A DNA stretch of 64,000 bases from Kitasatospora phosalacinea (GTDB lineage: Bacteria > Actinomycetota > Actinomycetes > Streptomycetales > Streptomycetaceae), in assembly GCF_000716545.1 (NCBI RefSeq), contig NZ_JNWZ01000024.1, positions 1 to 64,000 on the forward strand, read 5' to 3'. The position numbers were made by a program, and so were the translations under genes. The notes beneath the pieces were generated by a model. The model was not told the origin of the DNA, did not search any database, and saw only the letters and a list, made by a program, of their open reading frames with translations. Shown here in pieces: positions 19,835 through 29,345 of the stretch (within the stretch, counting starts at the first letter, position 1; each line of letters opens with the position of its first letter).

Positions 19835-20572
19835 TCATCGGACCAGTCCGGCCATCACGGCCACCGGCACCGACAGGAAGCCGGCGGTCAGCAGCAGCGC
19901 CAGCCCGTTCGCCGCGAGCTTCAGCCCCCGGTCCCGGCGCGGGTTGTTGGCGCCCAGGGTCTGCGCGGCGCTCCAGAAGCCGTGCCGCACGTGCAGGCCG
20001 AGCGCCAGCATCGCCAGGCAGTAGATCCCGCCCGAGTACCAGGTCGAGAACGAGGCCACGATGTTCTGGTACGGGTGGCCCTCCTCGGCGGCCGGGTTCA
20101 CCGTGAGGGTGGTCAGGTCGAGGATGTGCCAGACGATGAACAGGCCGAGGATCACCCCGCCCCAGCGCATCGTCCGGGTCGCGTACGTCGCCCGCTGCCG
20201 CTGGTGGACGTACTTCACCGGGCGGGCCTTCAGGTCGCGGCGGGAGAGCTGGTAGGCGGCGGTGCCGTGGGCGAGCACGGCCGCCAGCAGGACCAGCCGG
20301 GCCAGCCAGAGGAACCAGCCGTAGTGCAGGAACGGCTGGCCCAGGGTGCGCAGCCAGTGCGCGTAGCCGTTGATGTCGTCCGGGCCGGAGAACACCTTGA
20401 GGTTGCCGAGCATGTGGGCGACCAGGTACGCCAGCATCACCAGGCCGCTGACCGCCATGACCGCCTTCTTGCCGACGGAGCTGCGCCACAGCGACGCCAG
20501 GGAGGACGGGTGCCGGCCTGGGGCGGGGGTCCGGGTCGTCCGGTTGGTCCGGGTAGCAGAAGCCATGACCAT
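19835..20572 (-). CDS. sdhC: Succinate dehydrogenase cytochrome b subunit (b558 type)
   Basis: A 245-residue five-helix di-haem cytochrome b subunit that anchors SdhAB and reacts with quinone. Hydrophobic segments near [64 protein letters not shown] and [13 protein letters not shown] carry His residues suited as haem ligands. No sdhD follows, so this is the fused single-anchor type. ATG 20572 and ATG 20566 are both possible; neither has a clear Shine-Dalgarno. Divergent from a LysR gene 78 bp away. Confidence 0.92.
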   Translation of the reverse strand: MVMASATRTNRTTRTPAPGRHPSSLASLWRSSVGKKAVMAVSGLVMLAYLVAHMLGNLKVFSGPDDINGYAHWLRTLGQPFLHYGWFLWLARLVLLAAVLAHGTAAYQLSRRDLKARPVKYVHQRQRATYATRTMRWGGVILGLFIVWHILDLTTLTVNPAAEEGHPYQNIVASFSTWYSGGIYCLAMLALGLHVRHGFWSAAQTLGANNPRRDRGLKLAANGLALLLTAGFLSVPVAVMAGLVR

Positions 20573-20625
20573 GACCGTAAGCCGGGTGTGTCGGAGGTGT
20601 CCAAGACATGGAAGCGCCGCTCACG

Positions 20626-20643
20626 ATAGGTGGTGCCTATGAT
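20626..20643. promoter_or_regulatory. LysR box overlapping a TATGAT -10 element
   Basis: ATAGG-TGGTG-CCTAT (20626-20640) is a perfect interrupted dyad with the LysR T-N11-A pattern. TATGAT (20638-20643) overlaps it as a -10 hexamer and would start transcription at about 20651, the GTG of the LysR gene. The site would serve both autoregulation and control of the divergent sdhCAB operon. Confidence 0.6.
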
Positions 20644-20650
20644 GGCTGGT

Positions 20651-21598
20651 GTGCAGTTGCACCAGCTCGCCTACTTCGTCGCGGTCGCCGACGCCCGGCA
20701 CTTCACCCGGGCCGCCGAGCTGAGCCACGTCTCGCAGCCCTCGCTGTCCCAGCAGATCCGCTCCCTGGAACGGGAGTTGGGAGCCGAACTGTTCCACCGC
20801 TCGCGCTCCGGGACGACCCTGACCGACGCCGGGGAGGCGCTGCTGCCGCTGGCCCGCCGGATCCTGGCCGACACGGACAGCGCCCGGCGGGCCGTCGCCG
20901 AGACGGTGCAGCTGCGCCGCGGCCGGGTCCGCTTCGGCGCGCCGCCCTCGCTGTGCGCCAGCCTGGTCCCGCAGGTGCTGGGCAGCTACCGGGCCGAGTA
21001 CCCGGGCGTCGACCTGCGGCTGACCGAGGGCGGCTCGCGCGACCTGGTCCGCGACCTGGAGGCCGGGCAGCTGGACCTCGCGCTGGTGGTCGCCTCCCCG
21101 GTGTCCGAGCCGTCCGCCGCGATGGACGTCACCCCGCTGCTGCACGAGGACCTGGTGCTGGTCTCGGCGTCCCCGCTCCCCCGCCGCCGGGCCCGGATCA
21201 CCGACCTGCGCGGCCGGGGCCTGGTGATGTTCCGCGAGGGCTACGACGTCCGCGAGACCACCCTGGCGGCCTGCCGGGCGGCCGGCTTCGAGCCCTCGTA
21301 CGCCGTCGAGGGCGGCGAGATGGACGCCGTGCTGGCCGCCGTCCGGGCCGGTCTCGGGCCCGCGGTGGTGCCCGGCATGGTCGCCGCCAGCGCCGCCCTG
21401 CCCAGCACCCCCTTCGCCCCGCCGGGCCTCGGCCGCACCATCGCCCTCGCGCACGGCCGCGACCTGCCGCTCACCCGCGCCGCGGCCGCGTTCCGCGGGG
21501 CGCTGCTCACCTACCTCCGCGAGGCCGACCGCACCGGTTCGCTGCCCCCGGGCACCCTGCTCCTCCCCCCTGCCCGAACCGGACCGGGCCCCGCGTAG
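20651..21598 (+). CDS. LysR-family transcriptional regulator
   Basis: A 315-residue LTTR: N-terminal winged helix (VQLHQLAYFVAVADARHFTRAAELSHVSQPSLSQQI), then a periplasmic-binding-like effector domain. The start is placed at GTG 20651, where LysR homology begins and 7 bp after a TATGAT -10, suggesting a leaderless message; GTG 20630 and ATGs at 20639/20642 lie inside the LysR box. It is divergent from sdhCAB, so it probably controls this second-type succinate dehydrogenase. Confidence 0.9.
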   Translation: MQLHQLAYFVAVADARHFTRAAELSHVSQPSLSQQIRSLERELGAELFHRSRSGTTLTDAGEALLPLARRILADTDSARRAVAETVQLRRGRVRFGAPPSLCASLVPQVLGSYRAEYPGVDLRLTEGGSRDLVRDLEAGQLDLALVVASPVSEPSAAMDVTPLLHEDLVLVSASPLPRRRARITDLRGRGLVMFREGYDVRETTLAACRAAGFEPSYAVEGGEMDAVLAAVRAGLGPAVVPGMVAASAALPSTPFAPPGLGRTIALAHGRDLPLTRAAAAFRGALLTYLREADRTGSLPPGTLLLPPARTGPGPA

Positions 21599-21639
21599 GG
21601 TGGGTGCACGGAACATCGGTGCGACGAGAGGTGGTCCGG

Positions 21640-22182
21640 GTGACCGGGAACGTGGTGGCGGTCAGCAGGAACGAGGAGTACTCGTTCACGAAGCCGAACC
21701 GGGACGGGATCCGGCTGGTGGCGGGTCTCGGGGTCGAGGGCGACGTGCACGCGGGGACGACGGTGAAGCACCGCTCCCGGGTGGCGCAGGACCCCTCGCA
21801 GCCGAACCTGCGGCAGGTGCACCTGATGCACGTCGAGCTGTTCGAGGAGCTGGCGGAGGCCGGGTTCACCGTCGCACCCGGGCAGTTGGGCGAGAACGTC
21901 ACCACCCGGGGCGTGGACCTGCTCGGCCTGCCGGTCGGGGCGCTGCTGCACCTCGGGGCGGAAGCCGTGGTCGAGGTGACCGGGCTGCGCAACCCGTGCG
22001 CGCAGATCGACGACTTCCAGCACGGGCTGCTCAAGCGGGTGGTGCACCGGGACGAGAACGGCGAACTGGTCCGCCGGGCGGGCGTCATGGGCGTGGCGCG
22101 GACCGGCGGCGCGATCCGCCCCGGGGACGGCATCACCGTCACGCTGCCGGACGGGCCGCACCGCCCGCTCGAACGGGTCTGA
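21640..22182 (+). CDS. MOSC-domain protein
   Basis: A 180-residue single MOSC (molybdenum cofactor sulfurase C-terminal) domain. Signature segments are LGVEGDVHAGTTVKHRSRV near residue 30, QLGENVTTRGVDL, and GLRNPCAQIDDF with the invariant cysteine. MOSC proteins carry sulfur or bind Mo-cofactor, as in YiiM/mARC-type hydroxylamine or N-oxide detoxification; which one applies is unclear. Start GTG 21640 has GAGAGG about 8 bp upstream. Follows the LysR gene by 41 bp in the same direction and converges with the HD hydrolase. Confidence 0.88.
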   Translation: MTGNVVAVSRNEEYSFTKPNRDGIRLVAGLGVEGDVHAGTTVKHRSRVAQDPSQPNLRQVHLMHVELFEELAEAGFTVAPGQLGENVTTRGVDLLGLPVGALLHLGAEAVVEVTGLRNPCAQIDDFQHGLLKRVVHRDENGELVRRAGVMGVARTGGAIRPGDGITVTLPDGPHRPLERV

Positions 22183-22200
22183 GCCGGGGCCCGGGCGGGA

Positions 22201-22851
22201 TCAGGGGCCGGGGCGGGACCAGCCCCGGGCCTCGCCCTCGTCGATGAGGCGCCGGGCGGCGGCCCACAGGGCGGCGGACGCGTCGCCGATGACGGCCTTG
22301 CGGGCCCGCACGTCGGCCGCGGTGACTCCGGGGGTGCGCCAGGTGCCGCCGCGGGCCATCCAGTTGAGCAGGAGGGGCTGGAGGCGGTCCATGGCCTTGG
22401 CGAAGCGGGCCTCGGGGGTGCGGCGGGCCTCGAACTCGTCCCAGTGGGAGCGCAGCAGGCGGGTCTGGTCCTCGGGCAGCAGGGAGAACAGCTCGTCGGC
22501 GGCCGCCGCCTCGCGCTCCTCCTGGTCGACGGCCCCGGCGCTGTCGTACAGCGGGGTGTCGCCGGCGTAGATCTCCACCAGGTCGTGCAGCAGGACGAGT
22601 CGGACGGTGTGGCCGACGTCGATCGGCTCGTCGGCGTGTTCGGCGAGGACCGTGACCATCATGGCCAGGTGCCAGGAGTGCTCGGCGTCGTTCTCCCGGC
22701 GGTCGGCGGCGGCGAGCGGGGACTGCCGCAGGACCGTCTTGAGCCGGTCCACCTCCACCAGGAAGGTGAGTTGGGCGCGCAGCCGCTCGTCGAGACCGTC
22801 GGGGAAAGGGGTCCGGTCGACGAGCGGGCGTCGGCGTTCCTCGTCGCTCAT
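22201..22851 (-). CDS. HD-domain nucleotide hydrolase (YfbR/HDDC2-like)
   Basis: A 216-residue HD-domain phosphohydrolase. The metal ligands are in NDAEHSWHLAMM and in LLHDLVEIYAGD, with a later conserved Asp in FAKAMDRLQPLLLN. This arrangement is that of 5'-deoxynucleotidases such as YfbR and HDDC2, which dephosphorylate dNMPs. ATG 22851 chosen; ATG 22860 (MGA-) is in frame. Convergent with the MOSC gene. Confidence 0.85.
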   Translation of the reverse strand: MSDEERRRPLVDRTPFPDGLDERLRAQLTFLVEVDRLKTVLRQSPLAAADRRENDAEHSWHLAMMVTVLAEHADEPIDVGHTVRLVLLHDLVEIYAGDTPLYDSAGAVDQEEREAAAADELFSLLPEDQTRLLRSHWDEFEARRTPEARFAKAMDRLQPLLLNWMARGGTWRTPGVTAADVRARKAVIGDASAALWAAARRLIDEGEARGWSRPGP

Positions 22852-22934
22852 GGCCCCCATCCTGCCAGACGGGCGTCCGGGCCCGGGGCCACGGGCCGGG
22901 TCCCCGGGTGGGCGCTCCTCCTCGACGGCGCGGA

Positions 22935-25700
22935 TCAGTCCCGGTGGCGGGCGAGTTCGGCCCGCCCCCGGACGCCGTACTGGCGGTAGAGCCGGGTGAG
23001 GTTGGCCTCGACGGCCTTGACGGAGAGGTGGAGGCGGGCGGCGATCTCGCGGTTGGTGGCGCCGGAGCGGATCAGGGCGAGGATCTGCTGCTGCATGGGG
23101 GTGGGGTCGGCTTCGAGGGCGTCGAGGGCGGCGAGGGCGGCGGCGGCGTGCTGCTGCCAGGGCAGGCAGCCGGCGGCGGTGTAGCGGGCGTGGGCCTCCT
23201 GGAGCGCGGTGCGGGCGGCGGCGCGGCGGCGGGCGCGGCGTTCCAGGGCGCCCAGGGCGAGGTGGGCGCGGGCGAGTTCGAGCGGGTAGGGGTGGGTGTC
23301 GGGGATCAGGGCGCGCAGCGTGTCGGCGGCGCGGCGGGGGTCGGTGGCGGCGGTGAGGTGGGCTTCGGCGCGGTGCAGGCCGAGGGTGAGGACGTCGCGG
23401 CCGAGCCGGGTGGCGCGGTCGCGGGCGTCGGCGAGGGTGGCGGCGGCTTCCTCGGGGCGGCCGGAGAGGGCGAGCGCCTCGGCCAGGTCGGCGTCCACCA
23501 GGAAGAGCGAGGGGTCGGTGAACTCCATCCGTCTGAGCAGGAGTTGGCACCGGGTGAGGTGTTCGGCGGCGGCCGGGTGGTTGCCGCGCAGGAGTTCGAC
23601 GCGGCCGCGCAGGCCGTGGGCGTAGGAGAGCCATTCGCGGTCGTGGTCGCTCTCGGCGGCGCGGATCGCGGAGTCGAGGAGGCGGGCGGCGCGGTCGGCG
23701 GTGCCGCCGTTGAGTTCGGCGGCGCCGCCGAGGACGCGGGCCGGGCCGGGGCTGGGTTCGATGCGTTCGCGCAGGTCGTGGGCGGCGCGGCCGGCGGCGT
23801 ACGCCTCGGCGCAACGACCGGCGCGCTCGTAGACGGAGGCGGAGATGTAGAGGACGTTGGCGAGGTCCTCGGTACGGCCGGCGGCTTCGACCTCGGCCCG
23901 CAGGGATTCGACCTCGGCGACGGCGCGGGGCAGGTCGCCGCTGCGCAGGGCGGCGACGGCGAGCCCTTCGCGGCAGAACACGGCGGCGGCGGTGGGGGGC
24001 CGTCCGGCGGCGAGGCGGCAGCCGCGTTCGAGTTGGGCCAGGCCCAGGGCCGGGTCGGTGAGCAGGGTCAACGGGGCGCGCTGGGAGAGGAGTTCGACCA
24101 GCAGGTCGGGGTCGTCGGCGTGGTCGGCGTGCTTCTCGGCGGTGGCGAGTTCGGCGAGTCCTTCGGCGCGGTCGCCGCGGTGCAGGGCGCGGACGGCGCG
24201 TTCCTGGTGGACGGCGGCGGTGAGGGCGGGGTGGCCGCCGGTGTCCTCGGCGGCGGCGGCGAGCAGGGGTTCGGCGCCGGGGTGGTCGGGGCCGAGCAGG
24301 CGGGCGAGCAGGATCCGGGCGTGGACGCGGACGTCGGCGGCGGGGGCGTCCTCCAGGCGTTCGCCGCAGGCGCGGGCGAGGTCGGGCAGTCCGGCGGCGG
24401 CGGCGTTGCGGGCGGCGGCGAGCAGGCGGCGTCCGGCGGTGTCGGGGTCGGGGGTGTGGTCGGCGGCGAGGCGGAGCAGGTCGGCGGCGGTGCCGGGGGC
24501 GCCGCGGGTGAGCGCGGTGTCGGCGGCGCGGTGCAGCCGGGAGGCGAGCCGGGGGTCGGGGGCGTCGGCGGCGAGGGCTTGGTGGCGGACTTGTTCGACC
24601 GGGTCGGCGGCGAGGTGGGCGAGCAGTCGGTGGGCCTCGCGCAGGGCGTCGGGGGTGGCGTCGGCCAGGACCACTTCGGCGACCAGAGGGTGGCTGAACT
24701 GGGGCGCCCCGGCGGGGGTCTGCTGGACGATGCCGTGGCGGCGGGCGGCGGCGAGCGGTTCGGTGACGGCGGGGGGTAGGCCGGTGCCGCTGCGGGCGGC
24801 GGCCAGGACGGTGAGCGACTGCCGTGCGGCGTCGGGGAGTTCGCCGAGCCGGGCGGAGACCAGCGCGCGCAGCCGGTGCGGGACGTCGAGCGGGCGGGCG
24901 GGGTCGGCGGCGAGTGCGCTCTCGCTGCCGCCGGCGGCCAGCGACCGCCCCAACTCCAGGGCGTAGTAGGGGTTCCCGCCGCTGACGGTGTGGACGCGGG
25001 TGAGGGTGAGCCCGCTCAGGCGCAGGTCGAGCCGTTCGCGCAGCAGGGCGCCGGTGCCGCGTTCGCCGAGCGGTCCGACGGCGATCTCACGGGCGGCGGG
25101 CGGGCAGAGCGCGCCCATCTCGGGTGCCGCGTCGGCGTGTTCGGTGCGTTCGGTGACGGCGAAGCGGACCTGCCGGTCGGTGAGCCGGCGGGCGGCGAAG
25201 GCGATGACCTGGCGGCTGGCCTCGTCGAGCCACTGGGTGTCGTCGAGCAGGACGAGGACGGGGCCGCGCTGGGCGAGCCGGCGCAGCGCTTCGAGGACGG
25301 CCACCCGGACGGCCAACGGGTCGGTGGGGGTGCCGGGTTGGGGTGCGCGGTGGAGCAGGGCGCACTCCAGGGCCTGGCGCAGGTGGTCGGGCAGGTCCTC
25401 GGCGAGGCCGGGGAGGGCCTCGCCGAGGAGGTCGATCAGGGCCAGGTGCGGCAGGTCCGCCTCGGCGGCGGTGGGGCTGCTGCGCAGAACGGTTCGACCG
25501 GCCGGCCCGGCCTCCTTGGCGAGCGTGTCGAGCAGCGCGGTCTTTCCGATGCCGGCCGGCCCGTGCAGCAGGACGCCGCCGCTGGCGGCGAGTGCGGCGC
25601 GGATGTCGGCGAGCAGGTGGGCGCGGTCGACGAGTGGGGGCTCGGTCGGGTCCGCCGGGGTGGGGGCGGACCCGGCCGGTCCGGGGAGGAAGCCGGTCAT
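22935..25700 (-). CDS. Large ATP-binding LuxR (LAL) transcriptional regulator
   Basis: A 921-residue LAL/MalT-type regulator. Walker A GPAGIGKTALLD is near residue 45, and Walker B GPVLVLLDDTQWLDE near 150 within an AAA/NB-ARC-like ATPase. A long TPR-like helical middle (about 330-850) follows, then a C-terminal LuxR HTH (QQQILALIRSGATNREIAAR, then LHLSVKAVEANLTRLY). LALs are STAND switches that multimerise with ATP and inducer. No pathway cluster adjoins; the next gene downstream on the same strand is the HD hydrolase (84 bp). A 13-bp-arm perfect palindrome lies 32 bp upstream of the ATG. Confidence 0.92.
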   Translation of the reverse strand: MTGFLPGPAGSAPTPADPTEPPLVDRAHLLADIRAALAASGGVLLHGPAGIGKTALLDTLAKEAGPAGRTVLRSSPTAAEADLPHLALIDLLGEALPGLAEDLPDHLRQALECALLHRAPQPGTPTDPLAVRVAVLEALRRLAQRGPVLVLLDDTQWLDEASRQVIAFAARRLTDRQVRFAVTERTEHADAAPEMGALCPPAAREIAVGPLGERGTGALLRERLDLRLSGLTLTRVHTVSGGNPYYALELGRSLAAGGSESALAADPARPLDVPHRLRALVSARLGELPDAARQSLTVLAAARSGTGLPPAVTEPLAAARRHGIVQQTPAGAPQFSHPLVAEVVLADATPDALREAHRLLAHLAADPVEQVRHQALAADAPDPRLASRLHRAADTALTRGAPGTAADLLRLAADHTPDPDTAGRRLLAAARNAAAAGLPDLARACGERLEDAPAADVRVHARILLARLLGPDHPGAEPLLAAAAEDTGGHPALTAAVHQERAVRALHRGDRAEGLAELATAEKHADHADDPDLLVELLSQRAPLTLLTDPALGLAQLERGCRLAAGRPPTAAAVFCREGLAVAALRSGDLPRAVAEVESLRAEVEAAGRTEDLANVLYISASVYERAGRCAEAYAAGRAAHDLRERIEPSPGPARVLGGAAELNGGTADRAARLLDSAIRAAESDHDREWLSYAHGLRGRVELLRGNHPAAAEHLTRCQLLLRRMEFTDPSLFLVDADLAEALALSGRPEEAAATLADARDRATRLGRDVLTLGLHRAEAHLTAATDPRRAADTLRALIPDTHPYPLELARAHLALGALERRARRRAAARTALQEAHARYTAAGCLPWQQHAAAALAALDALEADPTPMQQQILALIRSGATNREIAARLHLSVKAVEANLTRLYRQYGVRGRAELARHRD

Positions 25701-25731
25701 GGCGGTCAGTGTGCCGCCTCCGCACCGGCTG

Positions 25732-25765
25732 CGCGAGGGTGTCGCATGAACACGACACCCTCGCG
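25732..25765. promoter_or_regulatory. Perfect 13-bp-arm inverted repeat upstream of LAL gene
   Basis: Arms CGCGAGGGTGTCG (25732-25744) and CGACACCCTCGCG (25753-25765) are perfectly complementary around an 8-nt spacer, 32 bp before the LAL start. It could be an operator for a dimer or, once transcribed, a 5'-leader hairpin that hides or exposes translation. There is no downstream T-tract, and the position argues against a simple terminator. Confidence 0.7.
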
Positions 25766-25822
25766 ACCCGCTGTTAAGTCCCTTTTAAGGCTTGATCATT
25801 GGGGCCCGCGCGGGGCCTCCGG

Positions 25823-27973
25823 TCAGCCGACGCTGACGTCGTCGACCAGGAAGACCGTCGACAGGTAGGCGTCCTCCTGCCCGGTGAGGGCCAGGTTGAC
25901 GGTCTGGCCGCGGAAGGCGCTCAGGTCGACGGTCTTCTGCACGTAGCCGGAGGAGGCGTTGGCGTTGGAGTACGTCGCCAGGGTCTGGCCGTTGGCGCTG
26001 ACCTTGAGCGTGTCGTAGGCGGTGGCGCCGGTCTCCTGGGTGGTGACCTTCAGCCAGAAGGTGAGCTTCGGGCTGCCGGCGGACGGGACCGCGACGTTGT
26101 TCTGCGAGAGGGTCTCGCTGGCCGCGGAGCCGTAGCCCATCATCCAGGCGTACCAGGAACCGCCGTGCGCCTGCTGCTGGTTGGAGTTGGTGATGTCGTC
26201 GGCGCTCTGCGTCCAGCCGGTGGCGCCCTGCTCGAAGTCGCCGTTGGTCAGCGCGTTGCCGGGGTTGGGGTTGCCGGTGGGCGAGGAGGTCGGCGACGGC
26301 GACGGGGACTGGCTGCCGCCCGGGTCGGGCAGCGCGGTGCCGAGCGAGACGGCGGCCCACGCCTTGGAGACGAGGTAGCGCTCCTGCGAGTTGGCGCCGT
26401 ACAGGTCGGCGGCGGCCTGCAGGGTGGCGGTGCGGGCCGAGGAGTAGTTGGTGGTGGAGGTCATGTAGGTGGACAGCGCCCGGTACCAGACGGCCGCGGC
26501 CTTGTCCTTGCCGATGCCGCTGAAGCTGTCGCCGTTGCACGGAGTGCCGTTGTGCGACAGGCCGCCGATGGTCTTGGCGCCGGTGCCCTCGGCCGCCAGG
26601 TAGAAGAAGTGGTTGGCGATGCCGGAGGAGTAGTGCACGTCGACCTGGCCGGCCCGGCTGCTGTAGCAGGACAGCGAGGAGCCGTCGGCGGCCGGGTTGT
26701 CCATCCGGCGCAGGTAGCCGTTGCCCATCCGGAGCTTCTCGCCGATGTAGTAGTCGCCGGGGTCGGTGCTGTTGCCGGCGTAGAACTCGACCATGGTGCC
26801 GAAGATGTCGCTGGTGGCCTCGTTGAGGCCGCCGGACTCGCCCGAGTAGTTGAGGTTGGCGGTGGCGGCGGTGACGCCGTGGCTCATCTCGTGGCCGGCC
26901 ACGTCGAGCGCGGTGAGCGGGGTGTTGCCGTTCTGCGAGGAGCCGTCGCCGAAGGACATGCAGAAGCAGGAGTCGTCGTAGAAGGCGTTCAGCAACTGGT
27001 TGTCCACGTGCACGTACGCCGGGGCGCCGCGGCCGTCGTTGCGGATGCCGGAGCGGTTGAAGGTGCTCTTGTAGTAGTCCCAGGTCTTCGCCAGACCGTA
27101 GGAGGCGTCCACTGCGGCGCTCTCGCGGCTCGAAGTGGAGCCGTTTCCCCAGGAGTTGGTCGACTTGGAGAACGTCCGGGCGTTCTGCGCGGGGTTCGAC
27201 TGCGGGCTGTTGTACGAGTCGTAGACGACGGTGGAGCCGTGCAGCGCGTCGGTCAGGGTGTAGCCGCTGCCGCCCTGGCTGGTCTCGATGGTGACCTGGC
27301 CGACGTTGACGCCGTTGCCGCTGCCGGAGACGGTCTGGTTGACCTCGTACTGGTCCAGCACCGCGCCGCTGGCGGCGTCCACCAGGACGGCCTCGCGGGA
27401 GTCGGCGCCCGCGTCACCGGCGCCGGTGACGGTGTTGCGGTAGGCCAGCACCGGGACCTTGCCGACCGCCCAGACCACCAGCTGGCTGGTGTCGAGGTTG
27501 GTGGTGCGGGCCTGCTTGACGTGCTTGGCGCTGCGCACGGCGGTGGCCGAGGCGTCCTTGTCGGACAGCTTGGGCGTCACGCCCGCCACCTTGATCGCGC
27601 CCTGGTGGGCCCAGGTCGTCGAGGTGGTCTTGCCGTTCTTGTCGTGGTGCACCACCAGGTCGCCGCCGATCACCGGCAGGCCGCGGTAGGTGCGGTCGTA
27701 GCGCACGTGCCGGGAGCCGTCGTTGTCGACCATCACGTCCTTGGGCAGCAGGCGCTCGTCCGGCCCGAGGCCCAGGCTCTTGGCGAGCCCCTTGGCCTCC
27801 TTCTCCGCCTGCTCCATGACCGCGACGCGACCCACCGGGGTCATCGCCTGGAAGCCGGCACCGTTCGCGGCGGTGCCGCTGGCCAGTGCGGGGGACTGGG
27901 AACTCGCCACCGCCACGGTGCCCAGGGTGAGGGCGGCCGCAACAGCTGCCGCCAGAGCGGTCTTGCGGTTCAT
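25823..27973 (-). CDS. Secreted M4 (thermolysin-type) neutral metalloprotease
   Basis: Exported zinc metalloprotease, 716 residues. ATG 27973 has GGGAGGA 6 bp upstream and opens on a Sec signal peptide (about 1-32). FTP/PepSY propeptide regions follow (about 40-215). The mature M4 domain has the zinc site HEMSH (His361, Glu362, His365) and the third ligand Glu385 in GGLNEATSD, the exact thermolysin spacing. A Pro/Ser-rich linker (SPSPSPTSSPTG) leads to a C-terminal beta-sandwich binding domain (about 570-716, ALTNGDFEQGATGW...). It digests extracellular protein. A GC-rich hairpin-like segment near 25800-25818 follows the stop. Confidence 0.94.
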   Translation of the reverse strand: MNRKTALAAAVAAALTLGTVAVASSQSPALASGTAANGAGFQAMTPVGRVAVMEQAEKEAKGLAKSLGLGPDERLLPKDVMVDNDGSRHVRYDRTYRGLPVIGGDLVVHHDKNGKTTSTTWAHQGAIKVAGVTPKLSDKDASATAVRSAKHVKQARTTNLDTSQLVVWAVGKVPVLAYRNTVTGAGDAGADSREAVLVDAASGAVLDQYEVNQTVSGSGNGVNVGQVTIETSQGGSGYTLTDALHGSTVVYDSYNSPQSNPAQNARTFSKSTNSWGNGSTSSRESAAVDASYGLAKTWDYYKSTFNRSGIRNDGRGAPAYVHVDNQLLNAFYDDSCFCMSFGDGSSQNGNTPLTALDVAGHEMSHGVTAATANLNYSGESGGLNEATSDIFGTMVEFYAGNSTDPGDYYIGEKLRMGNGYLRRMDNPAADGSSLSCYSSRAGQVDVHYSSGIANHFFYLAAEGTGAKTIGGLSHNGTPCNGDSFSGIGKDKAAAVWYRALSTYMTSTTNYSSARTATLQAAADLYGANSQERYLVSKAWAAVSLGTALPDPGGSQSPSPSPTSSPTGNPNPGNALTNGDFEQGATGWTQSADDITNSNQQQAHGGSWYAWMMGYGSAASETLSQNNVAVPSAGSPKLTFWLKVTTQETGATAYDTLKVSANGQTLATYSNANASSGYVQKTVDLSAFRGQTVNLALTGQEDAYLSTVFLVDDVSVG

Positions 27974-28238
27974 CGGGTTTCCTCCCACCGAGCCGGGGTT
28001 GGTGGGGGACGGCCGGCGGCACCGATGGGGTGTGGTGTCGCGGCCGGTTTCAGCTCGGCGGCAGGACGCTAGGACCGCGGGGCGATCCCGCGACATGCCC
28101 TCGCCGACCCGGCAAGGGCCGGTCAAGGGTGCGGCCCGGCCGCTCCCGGGGAACCCTCGACGGGCCTTCGGCGGGCGTTGCCCGGCACCGGCGGGCGTTG
28201 TCGGGCGCCGGCGGGTGCCGACCGGCTGTGGCGGGTGT

Positions 28239-29228
28239 TCAGCGGGCCACGCGGAAGCCGATGTTCCCGCTGGAGCTGTCGGGGGTGTTCGAGGAGCGGG
28301 CGGCCAGCCGGTAGCGGTTGCAGTAGGAGGCGTGGCACATGTGGGAGCCGCCGCGCATCACCCGGGCGGTGCCGGTGGGCGGGCCGAGCGGGTCGTGGCG
28401 GGTGGCGGGCGTGTCGGGGCGGTGGTGGTCGGCGCTGAAGTGGTCGGCGCACCACTCCCAGACGTTCCCCAGCACGTTGTACAGGCCGTACCCGTTGGGG
28501 CGGTAGGAGCGGACGGGCGCGGTGGAGCGGTGCCGGCCGGTGTTGCGGCTCGGGAAGTCGCCCTGCCAGATGTTGAGCATCTCCCGTCCGCCGGGGGCGA
28601 GTTCGTCGCCCCACGGGTAGCGGGTGCCGCTGCCGCCGCCGCGCGCCGCGTACTCCCACTGGGCCTCGGTGGGCAGCCGGGTGCCGGACCAGGCGCAGTA
28701 CGCCCGCGCGTCGTTCCAGGAGACGTGCACCACGGGGTGCTGCTGGCGGGCGGCGAAGTCGCTGCCGGGCCCCTCGGGCGCGCGCCAGGTGGCACCCTCG
28801 ACGGCCCGCCACCACGGGGTGGCGGCGACCCGGGGAGAGGCGGCCCGCAGCCGGTCGGTGAGGAAGCCCTCGAAGACGAAGCTGGAGCCGAAGCGCTCGG
28901 CGTCGGTGACGTGTCCGGTCTCCCGGACGAAGGACGCGAACTCGGCGTTGGTGACGGTGGTCGCGGCGATCGCGAACGGTGCGAGCCGCACCTCGCGGAC
29001 GGGCCCCTCCCCGTCGCCCGGGATCCCGTCCGGGTCCTGCCCGCCCATCAGGAACACCCCGCCGGGCAGCTCCAGCAGCCCCCGGGTGGCCCGCAGCGCG
29101 GCGGGCGACGGGGCGGCGGGCGCGGCAGGTGCGGCGGGCGCGGCTTGCAGGGTCAGGGCGGGCAGCGGCGACGGGGCGGGCAGGCCGAGGTCGGCGGGCT
29201 CGTGCCCGGGGGTGCAGCAGGAGAGCAT
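28239..29228 (-). CDS. Formylglycine-generating enzyme (sulfatase maturase)
   Basis: A 329-residue FGE/SUMF1-fold oxidase that converts the active-site cysteine of a type I sulfatase to formylglycine using copper and oxygen. The two copper-binding catalytic cysteines are Cys298 and Cys303 in GGSHMCHASYCNRYR, as in S. coelicolor FGE. Other fold motifs are GGVFLMGG, HPVVHVSWNDARAYCAWSGT, RLPTEAQWEYAARGG and NVLGNVWEWCADHF. An Ala/Pro-rich N-terminal extension (about 40 residues, starting MLSCCTPG) is unusual. The gene follows the sulfatase by 117 bp on the same strand, so this is a dedicated maturase for it. Confidence 0.95.
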   Translation of the reverse strand: MLSCCTPGHEPADLGLPAPSPLPALTLQAAPAAPAAPAAPSPAALRATRGLLELPGGVFLMGGQDPDGIPGDGEGPVREVRLAPFAIAATTVTNAEFASFVRETGHVTDAERFGSSFVFEGFLTDRLRAASPRVAATPWWRAVEGATWRAPEGPGSDFAARQQHPVVHVSWNDARAYCAWSGTRLPTEAQWEYAARGGGSGTRYPWGDELAPGGREMLNIWQGDFPSRNTGRHRSTAPVRSYRPNGYGLYNVLGNVWEWCADHFSADHHRPDTPATRHDPLGPPTGTARVMRGGSHMCHASYCNRYRLAARSSNTPDSSSGNIGFRVAR

Positions 29229-29345
29229 GGCGGCCTCTTCGGTTCGGGTGGTGCGGGCGCGGGTGCGGGTGGGTGCGGGTGGGTCCGGCCGGCCACCGGG
29301 AGGCGACCGGCCGGGCTTCGCGGGGAACGCGCCGGGCGGTGGCGG

